A program made the translations under genes and the position numbers. The notes under the pieces were generated by a model. That model was given only the letters and a program-made list of their open reading frames with translations, did not search any database and had not been told where the DNA came from. A stretch of DNA of 6,070 nt. Origin: Acidobacteriota bacterium (lineage in GTDB: Bacteria; Acidobacteriota; Terriglobia; Versatilivoradales; Versatilivoraceae). The DNA is taken from assembly GCA_028875135.1 (NCBI GenBank), contig JAPPFQ010000378.1, positions 1 through 6,070 of the forward strand, given 5' to 3'. The first letter of the stretch is position 1, and the number at the start of each line of letters is the position of its first letter. Below are positions 1 to 4,922 of this stretch, one piece after another.

Positions 1-168
1 CCCATCGGCTCCCGACCCCTGTTGATCTACTCGGTGGCTGCCCTGGTCGTGGGAGGTCAGATGATGACGCTGGGCATCCTGGCGGAACTCATCACCTCTC
101 CGGGTTCGAGGTTCGGGCAGGGAGACCCGCATCCCTACAGCATCTCCGAAAGGATCGGCGAGCCCTGA
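1..168 (+). CDS. Membrane-anchored family 2 glycosyltransferase, C-terminal fragment
   Basis: This frame is open from the left edge and ends at TGA 166-168, leaving the last 55 residues; the catalytic GT-A domain is outside the window. What is seen is a hydrophobic helix (PLLIYSVAALVVGGQMMTLG) followed by ILAELITS, a short polar linker and the ending HPYSISERIGEP. From family knowledge, this pattern of a membrane helix, an 'LGxLAEL' stretch and a 'PYSI/V-x-E' end is common at the C-terminus of DPM1-like family 2 glycosyltransferases. These load a sugar from a nucleotide onto polyprenyl phosphate at the inner membrane. The next gene on the strand is a GT-C-like membrane protein 408 bp downstream, a plausible user of such a lipid-linked sugar. 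The sugar and acceptor cannot be read from this fragment, and another membrane glycosyltransferase subtype is possible. Confidence 0.7.
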   Translation, partial: PIGSRPLLIYSVAALVVGGQMMTLGILAELITSPGSRFGQGDPHPYSISERIGEP

Positions 169-253
169 TTGGGTTCGGCCTTACACATCTCGTTTCAGAC
201 AATTGAGGGACCAACCACAAAGGACCCCTCAGGAGAAATTTACGAAGGGGAAC

Positions 254-299
254 GACGAACCACAAATGGACACGAATGAACACCAATATACGGATTGAT
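254..299 (+). repeat. Dispersed repeat, left arm of inverted pair
   Basis: The arm starts GACGAACCACAAATGGACAC and continues through CGAATGAACACCAATATACGGATTGAT across 254-299. The reverse complement of 418-461 matches it closely, with a few substitutions and about two single-base gaps. Words such as ACCACAAATGGACACGAATG recur in many Acidobacteriota, Planctomycetota and related genomes, often giving spurious ORFs with 'FIRVHLWF' peptides. That family statement is from memory. No transposase or target-site duplication is evident. Confidence 0.7.
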
Positions 300-417
300 G
301 AATTGTTGATCTGGGGGGTGACAAGCGAAATCGAGGAGGTTATCTACGAGGGACACGAAGCGCTACCAAAGTAACATTGTTGCAGAAACAGTTGGGTGCC
401 CGTTGTCGTTGAAAGAA

Positions 418-461
418 ATCAGTCTGTATTTGTGTCTATTCGTGTTCATTTGTGGTTCGTC
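418..461 (-). repeat. Dispersed repeat, right arm of inverted pair
   Basis: On the minus strand this reads GACGAACCACAAATGAACAC followed by GAATAGACACAAATACAGACTGAT, a diverged copy of 254-299 in opposite orientation, 118 bp away. The two arms could fold into a long imperfect hairpin if transcribed. Divergence between the arms suggests two older copies rather than a recent insertion. It may be a small non-autonomous repeat, or simply two dispersed units that landed head to head. Confidence 0.7.
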
Positions 462-576
462 TTCATTGATGATCGCTCGTCTTTCCTTCAATGATCCGAA
501 CGGGAGGGAGGGGGCACGAATCACCGACTTTCCGAGTACAGTTTGAAAGACCGTTGGCCGGGGCCCGAGTACGATC

Positions 577-1848
577 ATGAACAACCAAGGCAATTTCACC
601 TCCCTGATCGTTGTGTTGGCCATCGGATTGATCTTTGGGTCGCTGCTTCGGCTGCAACCGCTTTCCAGCGCCAACGACAGGTCCCGCTGGAGCACGGTCT
701 GGAGCCTGAACGCCGGGCAGGGGTACGTCATTGACGAGACTCCCTACCCGACCATCGACAAGGTCAAGCGCGGGGACCACTTCTATTCCAGCAAGCCGGC
801 CTTGCTGCCGACTGCGATCGCGGGGCTGGTCTGGGCCATCGGCCTGGTGACGGGGATGACCCTTCCCGAACACCAGGACTTCATCGTGCGGTTTGTGCTG
901 GTCCTGATCAATATCCTCCCCTTTGCCTGGCTCCTGGTCCTCTACTCCCGCCTGCTTCATCGGCTGGGCTTCGACACCTCCACGATTCACTATTGTCTCT
1001 GCGCCGCCGCGCTGGGCACCTATCTGACCGCTTACAGCGTTACGCTCAACAACCATACCCAGGCGGCCATCGCCGCCTTCTTTGCGCTCTACTGTTTCAT
1101 TCGCATCGCCTATGAAGGGCAGAGAGAGTGGAAGTACTTCGCGGTCTGCGGGTTGTGCTCGGCCTGGGCCGTGGCCAACGAAATGCCGGCCCTGCCCTTC
1201 GCCCTGGTCCTGATGGGATGGCTGTTTCGGACCTCCCCCAAAGCCACGGCCGCCTGGTTTCTGCCGCCTGCAGTCCTGGTGGGGGCCGCCTTCCTGTCTA
1301 CCCTCTACCTGTCGACCGGCGGGTTGCTTCCCTACTACCTGTACATTGAGTCGCCGCTCTATCACTATGAAGGCAGCTATTGGAACCAACCCAAAGGCAT
1401 CGACGCCGCCGACGATCCCAAGTGGTTCTACCTGTTCAACCTGGTGCTGGGCCACCACGGCGTGCTCAGCCTGACCCCGGTGTTCATCCTCTCCTTTGCG
1501 GGATTCTTCGTCAAAGACAGGCTGCAGGGAATTTTCCGGTTGGGAGGAGCGCTCACCGCGGCCATGGTGATCGTCTACACGCTGCAGACCCACAACTACG
1601 GAGGGAACTGCCAGGGTGCGCGCTGGCTCTTCTGGTTGATCCCCTTCTGGTTGCTCTCGCTGCCCGCGGTCGTGCGGCAGGTTCTGCCCATCCGTGGCTA
1701 CAGGTGGATTGCCTATCTGTTGCTGATCGTCTCACTCTCGTCGGTTGCCTTTGCCTTGAGCGGGCACAAGGAGATCGGCCGCCCGGGCCCCTGGAGTTCC
1801 TCCTGGCTGCACCTGGCCATGCGCTCGGCGGGGTGGATCGACTACTGA
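577..1848 (+). CDS. Polytopic membrane protein, GT-C glycosyltransferase-like
   Basis: The 423-residue protein has about 10-11 predicted membrane helices, roughly at 8-26, 76-94, 102-125, 135-155, 162-178, 186-217, 226-247, 296-312, 322-337, 350-366 and 375-394. The first large extracytoplasmic loop carries NDRSRW at 33-38, IDE at 52-54 and FYSSKP at 69-74. Later conserved-looking motifs are NNH 158-160, LGHHG 291-295 and NYGGNCQGARW 340-350. From family knowledge, an acidic residue in the first loop of a protein with 8-13 helices is the hallmark of GT-C enzymes (PMT/ArnT type), which move sugars from polyprenyl phosphate to lipids or proteins outside the inner membrane. Similar NDRSRW/SSKP/NYGG proteins are, as I recall, annotated as hypothetical in planctomycete-like genomes. 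The enzyme class is therefore inferred. Residues D34 and D53/E54 are candidates for the catalytic acid. No good Shine-Dalgarno precedes the ATG; the hydrophobic start supports it. Confidence 0.8.
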   Translation: MNNQGNFTSLIVVLAIGLIFGSLLRLQPLSSANDRSRWSTVWSLNAGQGYVIDETPYPTIDKVKRGDHFYSSKPALLPTAIAGLVWAIGLVTGMTLPEHQDFIVRFVLVLINILPFAWLLVLYSRLLHRLGFDTSTIHYCLCAAALGTYLTAYSVTLNNHTQAAIAAFFALYCFIRIAYEGQREWKYFAVCGLCSAWAVANEMPALPFALVLMGWLFRTSPKATAAWFLPPAVLVGAAFLSTLYLSTGGLLPYYLYIESPLYHYEGSYWNQPKGIDAADDPKWFYLFNLVLGHHGVLSLTPVFILSFAGFFVKDRLQGIFRLGGALTAAMVIVYTLQTHNYGGNCQGARWLFWLIPFWLLSLPAVVRQVLPIRGYRWIAYLLLIVSLSSVAFALSGHKEIGRPGPWSSSWLHLAMRSAGWIDY

Positions 1849-1879
1849 GGACGACTACCCTGTAAGTGATTGGAAGATA

Positions 1880-1957
1880 TGGCGTCCCGTAGGGGATTTG
1901 AACCCCTGTTGCCGCCGTGAAAGGGCGGTGTCCTAGGCCAGACTAGACGAACGGGAC
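1880..1957 (-). tRNA. trnE: tRNA-Glu (anticodon TTC)
   Basis: Read on the minus strand, the acceptor stem is GTCCCGT (1957-1951) pairing with ACGGGAC (1890-1884), with discriminator G at 1883 and encoded CCA at 1882-1880. The anticodon arm is CCGCC-CTTTCAC-GGCGG, giving anticodon TTC for glutamate. The T arm is CAGGGGTTCAAATCCCCTA. It is the second gene of a leftward tRNA unit, 71 bp after tRNA-Lys, and converges on the membrane protein gene ending at 1848. No intrinsic terminator is visible in the 31 bp between them. Confidence 0.97.
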
Positions 1958-2028
1958 TTGGAGGTGGGTTCGGCAGACGGTTCGTGTGAAGATCGGGTCG
2001 GCTGCCGGGCTCGACCGATGGTTGGTTC

Positions 2029-2104
2029 TGGTGAGCCGTGCTGGGCTCGAACCAGCGACCCTCTCCTTAAAAGGGAGATGCTCTACCAACTGAGCTAACG
2101 GCCC
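2029..2104 (-). tRNA. trnK: tRNA-Lys (anticodon TTT)
   Basis: On the minus strand the acceptor stem GGGCCGT (2104-2098) pairs with ACGGCTC (2039-2033) including one G-U pair. The discriminator is A at 2032 and CCA is encoded at 2031-2029. The D arm is GCTCAGTTGGTAGAGC, the anticodon arm TCTCC-CTTTTAA-GGAGA gives anticodon TTT for lysine, and the T arm is GCTGGTTCGAGCCCAGC. It is the first gene of the leftward unit, with a promoter ending about 17 bp before it. Confidence 0.97.
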
Positions 2105-2120
2105 CCGCAAAAGCTGAGCT

Positions 2121-2149
2121 ATCTTAGAGGCTACTCACAGGGCTGTCAA
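2121..2149 (-). promoter_or_regulatory. Sigma-70-type promoter for tRNA-Lys/tRNA-Glu
   Basis: On the minus strand a perfect TTGACA -35 box (2149-2144) is followed by a 17-bp spacer and TAAGAT (2126-2121) as the -10 box. The start of transcription would be near 2114, about 10 nt before the tRNA-Lys 5' end. Consensus spacing and the short leader fit a strong stable-RNA promoter. It is assigned from sequence only. Confidence 0.75.
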
Positions 2150-2231
2150 GGTCCGCTTGAGGATCGTTGGAGACGGTCGCGGTCACCGGCGCTTCCGCAC
2201 TTTGCCGTGCCGCGCGCCGCGGTTCGGTTCC

Positions 2232-2260
2232 TTGACTTCGGCTTCCAACCATTGTATATT
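2232..2260 (+). promoter_or_regulatory. Sigma-70-type promoter for tRNA-Val/tRNA-Asp/DUF507 unit
   Basis: TTGACT (2232-2237), a 17-bp spacer and TATATT (2255-2260) each match five of six consensus bases. Transcription would begin near 2267, about 30 nt before tRNA-Val. It is divergent from the tRNA-Lys promoter, with about 80 bp between the two -35 boxes. No other promoter is evident before the DUF507 genes, so this one probably drives the whole rightward unit to the terminator at 3065-3107. Confidence 0.75.
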
Positions 2261-2296
2261 CCTGTCCGTTTTGAGCCGGGTACGCCGGGCTGTAAC

Positions 2297-2372
2297 GGGC
2301 GGTTAGCTCAGCTGGGAGAGCACATCTCTTACAAGGATGGGGTCACTGGTTCGAGCCCAGTACCGCCCACCA
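2297..2372 (+). tRNA. trnV: tRNA-Val (anticodon TAC)
   Basis: The acceptor stem GGGCGGT (2297-2303) pairs with ACCGCCC (2362-2368), with discriminator A at 2369 and encoded CCA at 2370-2372. The D arm is GCTCAGCTGGGAGAGC. The anticodon arm CATCT-CTTACAA-GGATG gives anticodon TAC for valine. The T arm is ACTGGTTCGAGCCCAGT. It is the first gene of the rightward unit, 20 bp before tRNA-Asp. Confidence 0.97.
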
Positions 2373-2392
2373 GGGTGAGGCGTCATTTACGC

Positions 2393-2469
2393 GGGGTCGT
2401 AGTTCAGTTGGTCAGAACGCTGGCCTGTCACGCCAGAGGTCGCGGGTTCGAGTCCCGTCGGCCCCGCCA
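2393..2469 (+). tRNA. trnD: tRNA-Asp (anticodon GTC)
   Basis: The acceptor stem GGGGTCG (2393-2399) pairs with CGGCCCC (2459-2465), with discriminator G at 2466 and encoded CCA at 2467-2469. The anticodon loop CTGTCAC gives GTC for aspartate and the T arm is CGCGGGTTCGAGTCCCGTC. The sequence closely follows the usual bacterial tRNA-Asp. A protein gene starts only 12 nt after the CCA, so the same transcript very likely carries both. Confidence 0.97.
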
Positions 2470-2481
2470 TCTACCGCGCCT

Positions 2482-2760
2482 ATGGGGCTGCAAAAGGAAT
2501 ATGTCCGCTACCTCTCGCAGCGGGTCGTGGATGAGCTGATCAAGCGGGAAATGATCGAGATTCCCGTTCAGTCCCCTCTGCGGGACCAGGTTCTGGCGGT
2601 GATGGATGAAGAACTGAGCGTGGAGGATCGCATCAACGAGGAGGCCAGGAACCTGCTGCAGCAATACGCGGAACACATGCGGCAGACCGGAGTGTCCTAT
2701 CACGAGATGTTCAAGATGGTGAAGAACCGGCTGGTCAAGGAAAAGAAGGTGATTCTGTAA
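2482..2760 (+). CDS. DUF507 family protein, first copy
   Basis: The 92-residue protein is soluble, charged and predicted helical, with no signal peptide or membrane segment. It resembles DUF507 in its N-terminal helix ending VVDEL (15-19), the EELSVEDRINEEAR stretch (43-56) and the C-terminal MFKMVKNRLVKEKK. The molecular function of the family is, to my knowledge, unknown. The ATG lies 12 nt after the tRNA-Asp CCA with no Shine-Dalgarno sequence between. No in-frame alternative keeps the conserved N-terminal helix, so translation may start on a message whose 5' end is made by tRNA 3' processing. The second copy follows 7 nt after the stop. This copy lacks the EWDILYRKYY motif of its partner and is the more diverged one. 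Confidence 0.85.
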   Translation: MGLQKEYVRYLSQRVVDELIKREMIEIPVQSPLRDQVLAVMDEELSVEDRINEEARNLLQQYAEHMRQTGVSYHEMFKMVKNRLVKEKKVIL

Positions 2761-2767
2761 GCCCCCC

Positions 2768-3037
2768 ATGCGCTTGAGCCGCGACAAGATCAACAAGCTG
2801 GCTCACGTGGTGACGGATGAGCTTGTGGTTCACGACGAGGTGGAATTCGTCGAGGATCGAAATACCATTCGACTGGAAATCGTAAAGATTCTGAACGAGG
2901 AGATGAAGAAGGAGGAGGGCCTGGACCAGGAAGCCAGGCGGAAGATCGAGTCCCAGAAAAAGACGGTTCCCGAAGGCAGCCTGGAGTGGGACATCCTCTA
3001 TCGCAAGTACTACGCCGAAGAGTTGAAGAAGCTGTAG
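2768..3037 (+). CDS. DUF507 family protein, second copy
   Basis: The 89-residue protein is soluble and highly charged. It carries the fuller DUF507 pattern: MRLSRDKINKLAHVVTDEL (1-19), a V-E-F-V-E-D stretch (25-30), RLEIVKILNEEM (35-46), LDQEARRKIES (52-62) and SLEWDILYRKYYAEEL (71-86). It lines up with the first copy almost without gaps: DEL is at 17-19 in both, and EAR is at 55-57 here against 54-56 there. The two are therefore paralogous halves. As I recall, longer DUF507 proteins of about 180 residues exist that contain two such units. There is no clear Shine-Dalgarno in the 7-nt gap, so translational coupling to the first copy is likely. A strong terminator follows 27 bp after the stop. 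Confidence 0.9.
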   Translation: MRLSRDKINKLAHVVTDELVVHDEVEFVEDRNTIRLEIVKILNEEMKKEEGLDQEARRKIESQKKTVPEGSLEWDILYRKYYAEELKKL

Positions 3038-3064
3038 CCGTTCTCGATTCTTGTTGAGTCCTCA

Positions 3065-3107
3065 AACAAAAAAGCCAGCGAGCCGAAAGCTCGCTGGCTT
3101 TTTTGTT
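3065..3107. terminator. Bidirectional intrinsic terminator
   Basis: The arms at 3065-3083 and 3089-3107 are perfect 19-base inverted repeats with a CGAAA loop. The core is GCCAGCGAGC/GCTCGCTGGC, flanked by A6 on the left and T6 on the right, so each strand ends its stem with a U tract. It sits between the convergent DUF507 and M48 protease genes, 27 bp after one stop and 19 bp after the other, and should end transcription both ways. Confidence 0.95.
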
Positions 3108-3126
3108 GTGCGTTTTCGGAAAAGCG

Positions 3127-4140
3127 CTACTTCCTGCGTTTGAGAGTGGGGCGCTCCTCGTCGTCCGCCGGGTCGTCGGAGACTTCCTCCACCTCTCCGC
3201 TGGTGCGTCGCTTCAGGGACGGGCGGCCCGATTTTTCACCCTTCTTGGGTCTGCTGGCATTCTCCAGGGCCAGGAGCTTGGCCTTGATCCTGCCGAACTC
3301 CGAGGTGTTGATGACGTACTGATCCTTTTCCGGGAGAATGGTGGCGATGTTGTTCTGGGTCTTGACGATACGATCGCCGGTCGGGGGGTGCGTGCGAAAA
3401 GCCTTGGCCAGCTTGCCCGGCTTCTTTTTCTCCAGGGCCTGAATCTTTTCGAAGAAGGAAACGGAGGAGGTTGGATCGTACCCGGTCTTGTACAGGTACT
3501 GCAGCCCCAGAAAATCGGCTTCGGTTTCGGCTTTCCGGCTGAAATGCAGGAACTGCAGGGGGATCAGGAATCCGGCGGCCTGGTAGAGACCGTAACCGAG
3601 AGCCCCGCCCATGAAGATCAAGGGCAGCATGGCGTAGTTGGCGATCTGTCCCTTGGTGGCGTTCTCGGTCCCGTGGCGAGCGGTGACGTGAGCTATTTCG
3701 TGGGCCATCACGCCGGCCAGCTCCGACTCCGATTCTGCCGAGGTGATCAACCCGGAGTTGACGTAAAAGAATCCGCCGGGCAGAGCAAATGCATTGACCT
3801 GGTCGGAATCTACCACCTTGATGGTGAATGGCACCTTGGAGTCGGAATTCCGAACCAGGTTCTGGCCGACCCGGTTCACGTACTCATTGATTTCCGGGTC
3901 GGTGACCAGCTTGACCTGCTGCTCGATCTGCATGGACAGCCGCTTGCCCAAAGCGATCTCCCGCTCGATCGAGTAGAAGTTCAAGCTGCGTTTGTTGATT
4001 TCCCGGTTGCCGACGTTCTCCAGGTCCGCATTTTTCTTCTGCTTCTTTTTTTTCTTTTCGGCCAGAAGGGGGCTGTGGATCCCGAATCCGAGAAATGCCG
4101 CCAAGGTCATGGCCAATAGCTGCTTGAGCCTACGCTTCAT
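3127..4140 (-). CDS. Secreted M48 family zinc metalloprotease
   Basis: This is a 337-residue periplasmic-type protease. Residues 1-27 form a signal peptide (MKRRLKQ, a hydrophobic core, then SPLLA before E28) with no lipobox cysteine. A lysine-rich stretch follows at 29-37. The peptidase domain spans about 55-280. It contains VNAFALPGG (115-123), the zinc and catalytic motif HEIAH (147-151), SRKAETEADFLG (201-212) supplying the third zinc ligand as ExxxD (E205/D209), and HPPTGDRI (251-258). From family knowledge these are the landmarks of BepA/LoiP-like M48 proteases, which degrade or mature envelope proteins. A BepA-type TPR domain is absent; the protein instead ends in a charged, low-complexity tail (about 297-337). 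The ATG at 4140 is chosen because GAGAGGAG lies 8 nt upstream and the signal peptide begins there. The gene has its own promoter and stops just before the terminator at 3065-3107. Confidence 0.93.
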   Translation of the reverse strand: MKRRLKQLLAMTLAAFLGFGIHSPLLAEKKKKKQKKNADLENVGNREINKRSLNFYSIEREIALGKRLSMQIEQQVKLVTDPEINEYVNRVGQNLVRNSDSKVPFTIKVVDSDQVNAFALPGGFFYVNSGLITSAESESELAGVMAHEIAHVTARHGTENATKGQIANYAMLPLIFMGGALGYGLYQAAGFLIPLQFLHFSRKAETEADFLGLQYLYKTGYDPTSSVSFFEKIQALEKKKPGKLAKAFRTHPPTGDRIVKTQNNIATILPEKDQYVINTSEFGRIKAKLLALENASRPKKGEKSGRPSLKRRTSGEVEEVSDDPADDEERPTLKRRK

Positions 4141-4148
4141 CGAACTCG

Positions 4149-4156
4149 CTCCTCTC
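4149..4156 (-). promoter_or_regulatory. Ribosome binding site deciding the M48 start
   Basis: GAGAGGAG on the minus strand ends 8 nt before ATG 4140. It favours that start over the in-frame ATG at 4164 and over the TTG at 4197, which lies almost at the predicted transcription start. Confidence 0.75.
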
Positions 4157-4205
4157 TCGGTCATCACCGCCGGTGACCAAGCCTGGTGAACCGACAATCA
4201 AGGAT

Positions 4206-4234
4206 ATTTTAACACCAATACGGCCTCTTGTCAG
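4206..4234 (-). promoter_or_regulatory. Sigma-70-type promoter for the M48 protease gene
   Basis: On the minus strand CTGACA (4234-4229), a 17-bp spacer and TAAAAT (4211-4206) each match five of six consensus bases. It lies immediately after the stop of the upstream phosphatidyltransferase gene and would give a leader of about 60 nt. The protease can thus be expressed independently of the greA unit. Confidence 0.65.
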
Positions 4235-4250
4235 GTTTCCGCAAGGGAAA

Positions 4251-4916
4251 TCAGTGGAGGCTCTGCGGCGCGGATTCGTGGGGTTTCGGCGGGGAGGGGT
4301 CGGAACTTGGGGAAGGCGCGGGCTGTTCCGCGGGGCTTTCCCGGGGGGCTTGCTTCCAGGTGTAGACAATGCGGTGGATGACGGTCAGGTTGCTCATGAC
4401 GGCCATGACCCAAAGGACCGGAGCCATCCTGCCGGATAGGGCGCCGATGATGATCAGAACCAGCCGCTCCGGACGTTCCATGAAGCCGACCTTGCAGCGC
4501 TCGATCAATGACTCCGCCCGAGCGCGGGTGTAACTGGTCATGACGGCGCCGATCATGACGATGCCCGACAGAACCAGATAGGTCATCTGTTCCGCTCGGG
4601 CGTAGTGAATCAGCAGTCCCAGGAAGAGGGCCATGTCGGAGTAGCGATCCAGGACCGAGTCGAAAAAAGCGCCGAAGGGAGATTCGGTTCGGGTTACCCG
4701 GGCCACACGTCCGTCGAGCATGTCGAAGATGCCCGAGAATATGATCACGATCCCGGCATCGAAGAACCTCCCCTGGGCCAGAAACCAGGCCGCCAGCAGA
4801 GTGATCAGAAACCCGACAAAGGTGAGCACATTAGGGCTGACGCCCAGCCGGGATAAACCCCTGACCATGAAGTTGAGGATGGCTCTGCATATCCTGCCGA
4901 TGGTTTGGCTCAGCAT
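4251..4916 (-). CDS. CDP-alcohol phosphatidyltransferase, phosphatidylinositol-phosphate synthase-like
   Basis: This integral inner-membrane enzyme of 221 residues transfers a phosphatidyl group from CDP-diacylglycerol to a polar alcohol. The full family signature is present: D65xxD68-G69xxA72-R73, x8, G82xxxD86xxxD90, within FDMLDGRVAR and FGAFFDSVLD. About six membrane helices are expected. After the catalytic core it has SYTRARAE (128-135) and GFMERPERL (144-152). From memory, mycobacterial PgsA1 has closely matching SYIKARAE and GFIERPERL. That points to the subgroup using inositol phosphate rather than glycerol phosphate or serine; the acceptor is an inference. Residues from about 190 to 221 are a Pro/Ser-rich tail, probably unstructured. 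The ATG lies 6 nt after the greA stop without its own Shine-Dalgarno, so the gene is probably coupled to greA. Confidence 0.9.
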   Translation of the reverse strand: MLSQTIGRICRAILNFMVRGLSRLGVSPNVLTFVGFLITLLAAWFLAQGRFFDAGIVIIFSGIFDMLDGRVARVTRTESPFGAFFDSVLDRYSDMALFLGLLIHYARAEQMTYLVLSGIVMIGAVMTSYTRARAESLIERCKVGFMERPERLVLIIIGALSGRMAPVLWVMAVMSNLTVIHRIVYTWKQAPRESPAEQPAPSPSSDPSPPKPHESAPQSLH

Positions 4917-4922
4917 GGCGGA

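Larger units (their letters stand above)
169..576. other. Intergenic region with dispersed repeats, no gene seen
   Basis: No frame here looks like a real gene, and base composition is more A-rich than in the flanking genes. It holds an inverted pair of about 45-bp repeats (listed separately). It also holds weaker related-looking snippets: AACCACAAAGGACCCCT near 213-229 and CTACGAGGGACACGAAG at 344-360. These resemble the 'ACCACGAAGGACACGAAG' words scattered in many environmental bacterial genomes (recalled, not searched). I found no convincing terminator after the glycosyltransferase and no convincing sigma-70 promoter before the gene at 577. A GGCC-GG-GGCC inverted repeat lies about 11-20 bases before that ATG, and there is no clear Shine-Dalgarno sequence. 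Confidence 0.6.

Noticed and set aside
463..1593. 376-codon open frame on the minus strand
   Set aside because: It lies antisense to the membrane protein gene, and its translation is a low-complexity Gln/Gly/Arg-rich sequence with no recognisable domain. It is a composition artefact of the GC-rich gene opposite.
1849..1879. Terminator between the membrane protein gene and tRNA-Glu
   Set aside because: No inverted repeat with a U tract can be seen in these 31 bases.
2207..2539. 110-codon open frame on the plus strand spanning the tRNAs
   Set aside because: It runs through the tRNA-Val and tRNA-Asp genes and into DUF507 in another frame; tRNA sequences often read open by chance.
3103..4119. 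338-codon open frame on the plus strand
   Set aside because: It is antisense to the M48 protease, whose HEIAH and HPPTGDR motifs are unmistakable, and it begins inside the terminator. It is a shadow frame.
3127..4197. Longer M48 protease starting at TTG 4197
   Set aside because: The start sits almost at the predicted transcription start and would place 19 polar residues before the signal peptide; ATG 4140 has a good Shine-Dalgarno.
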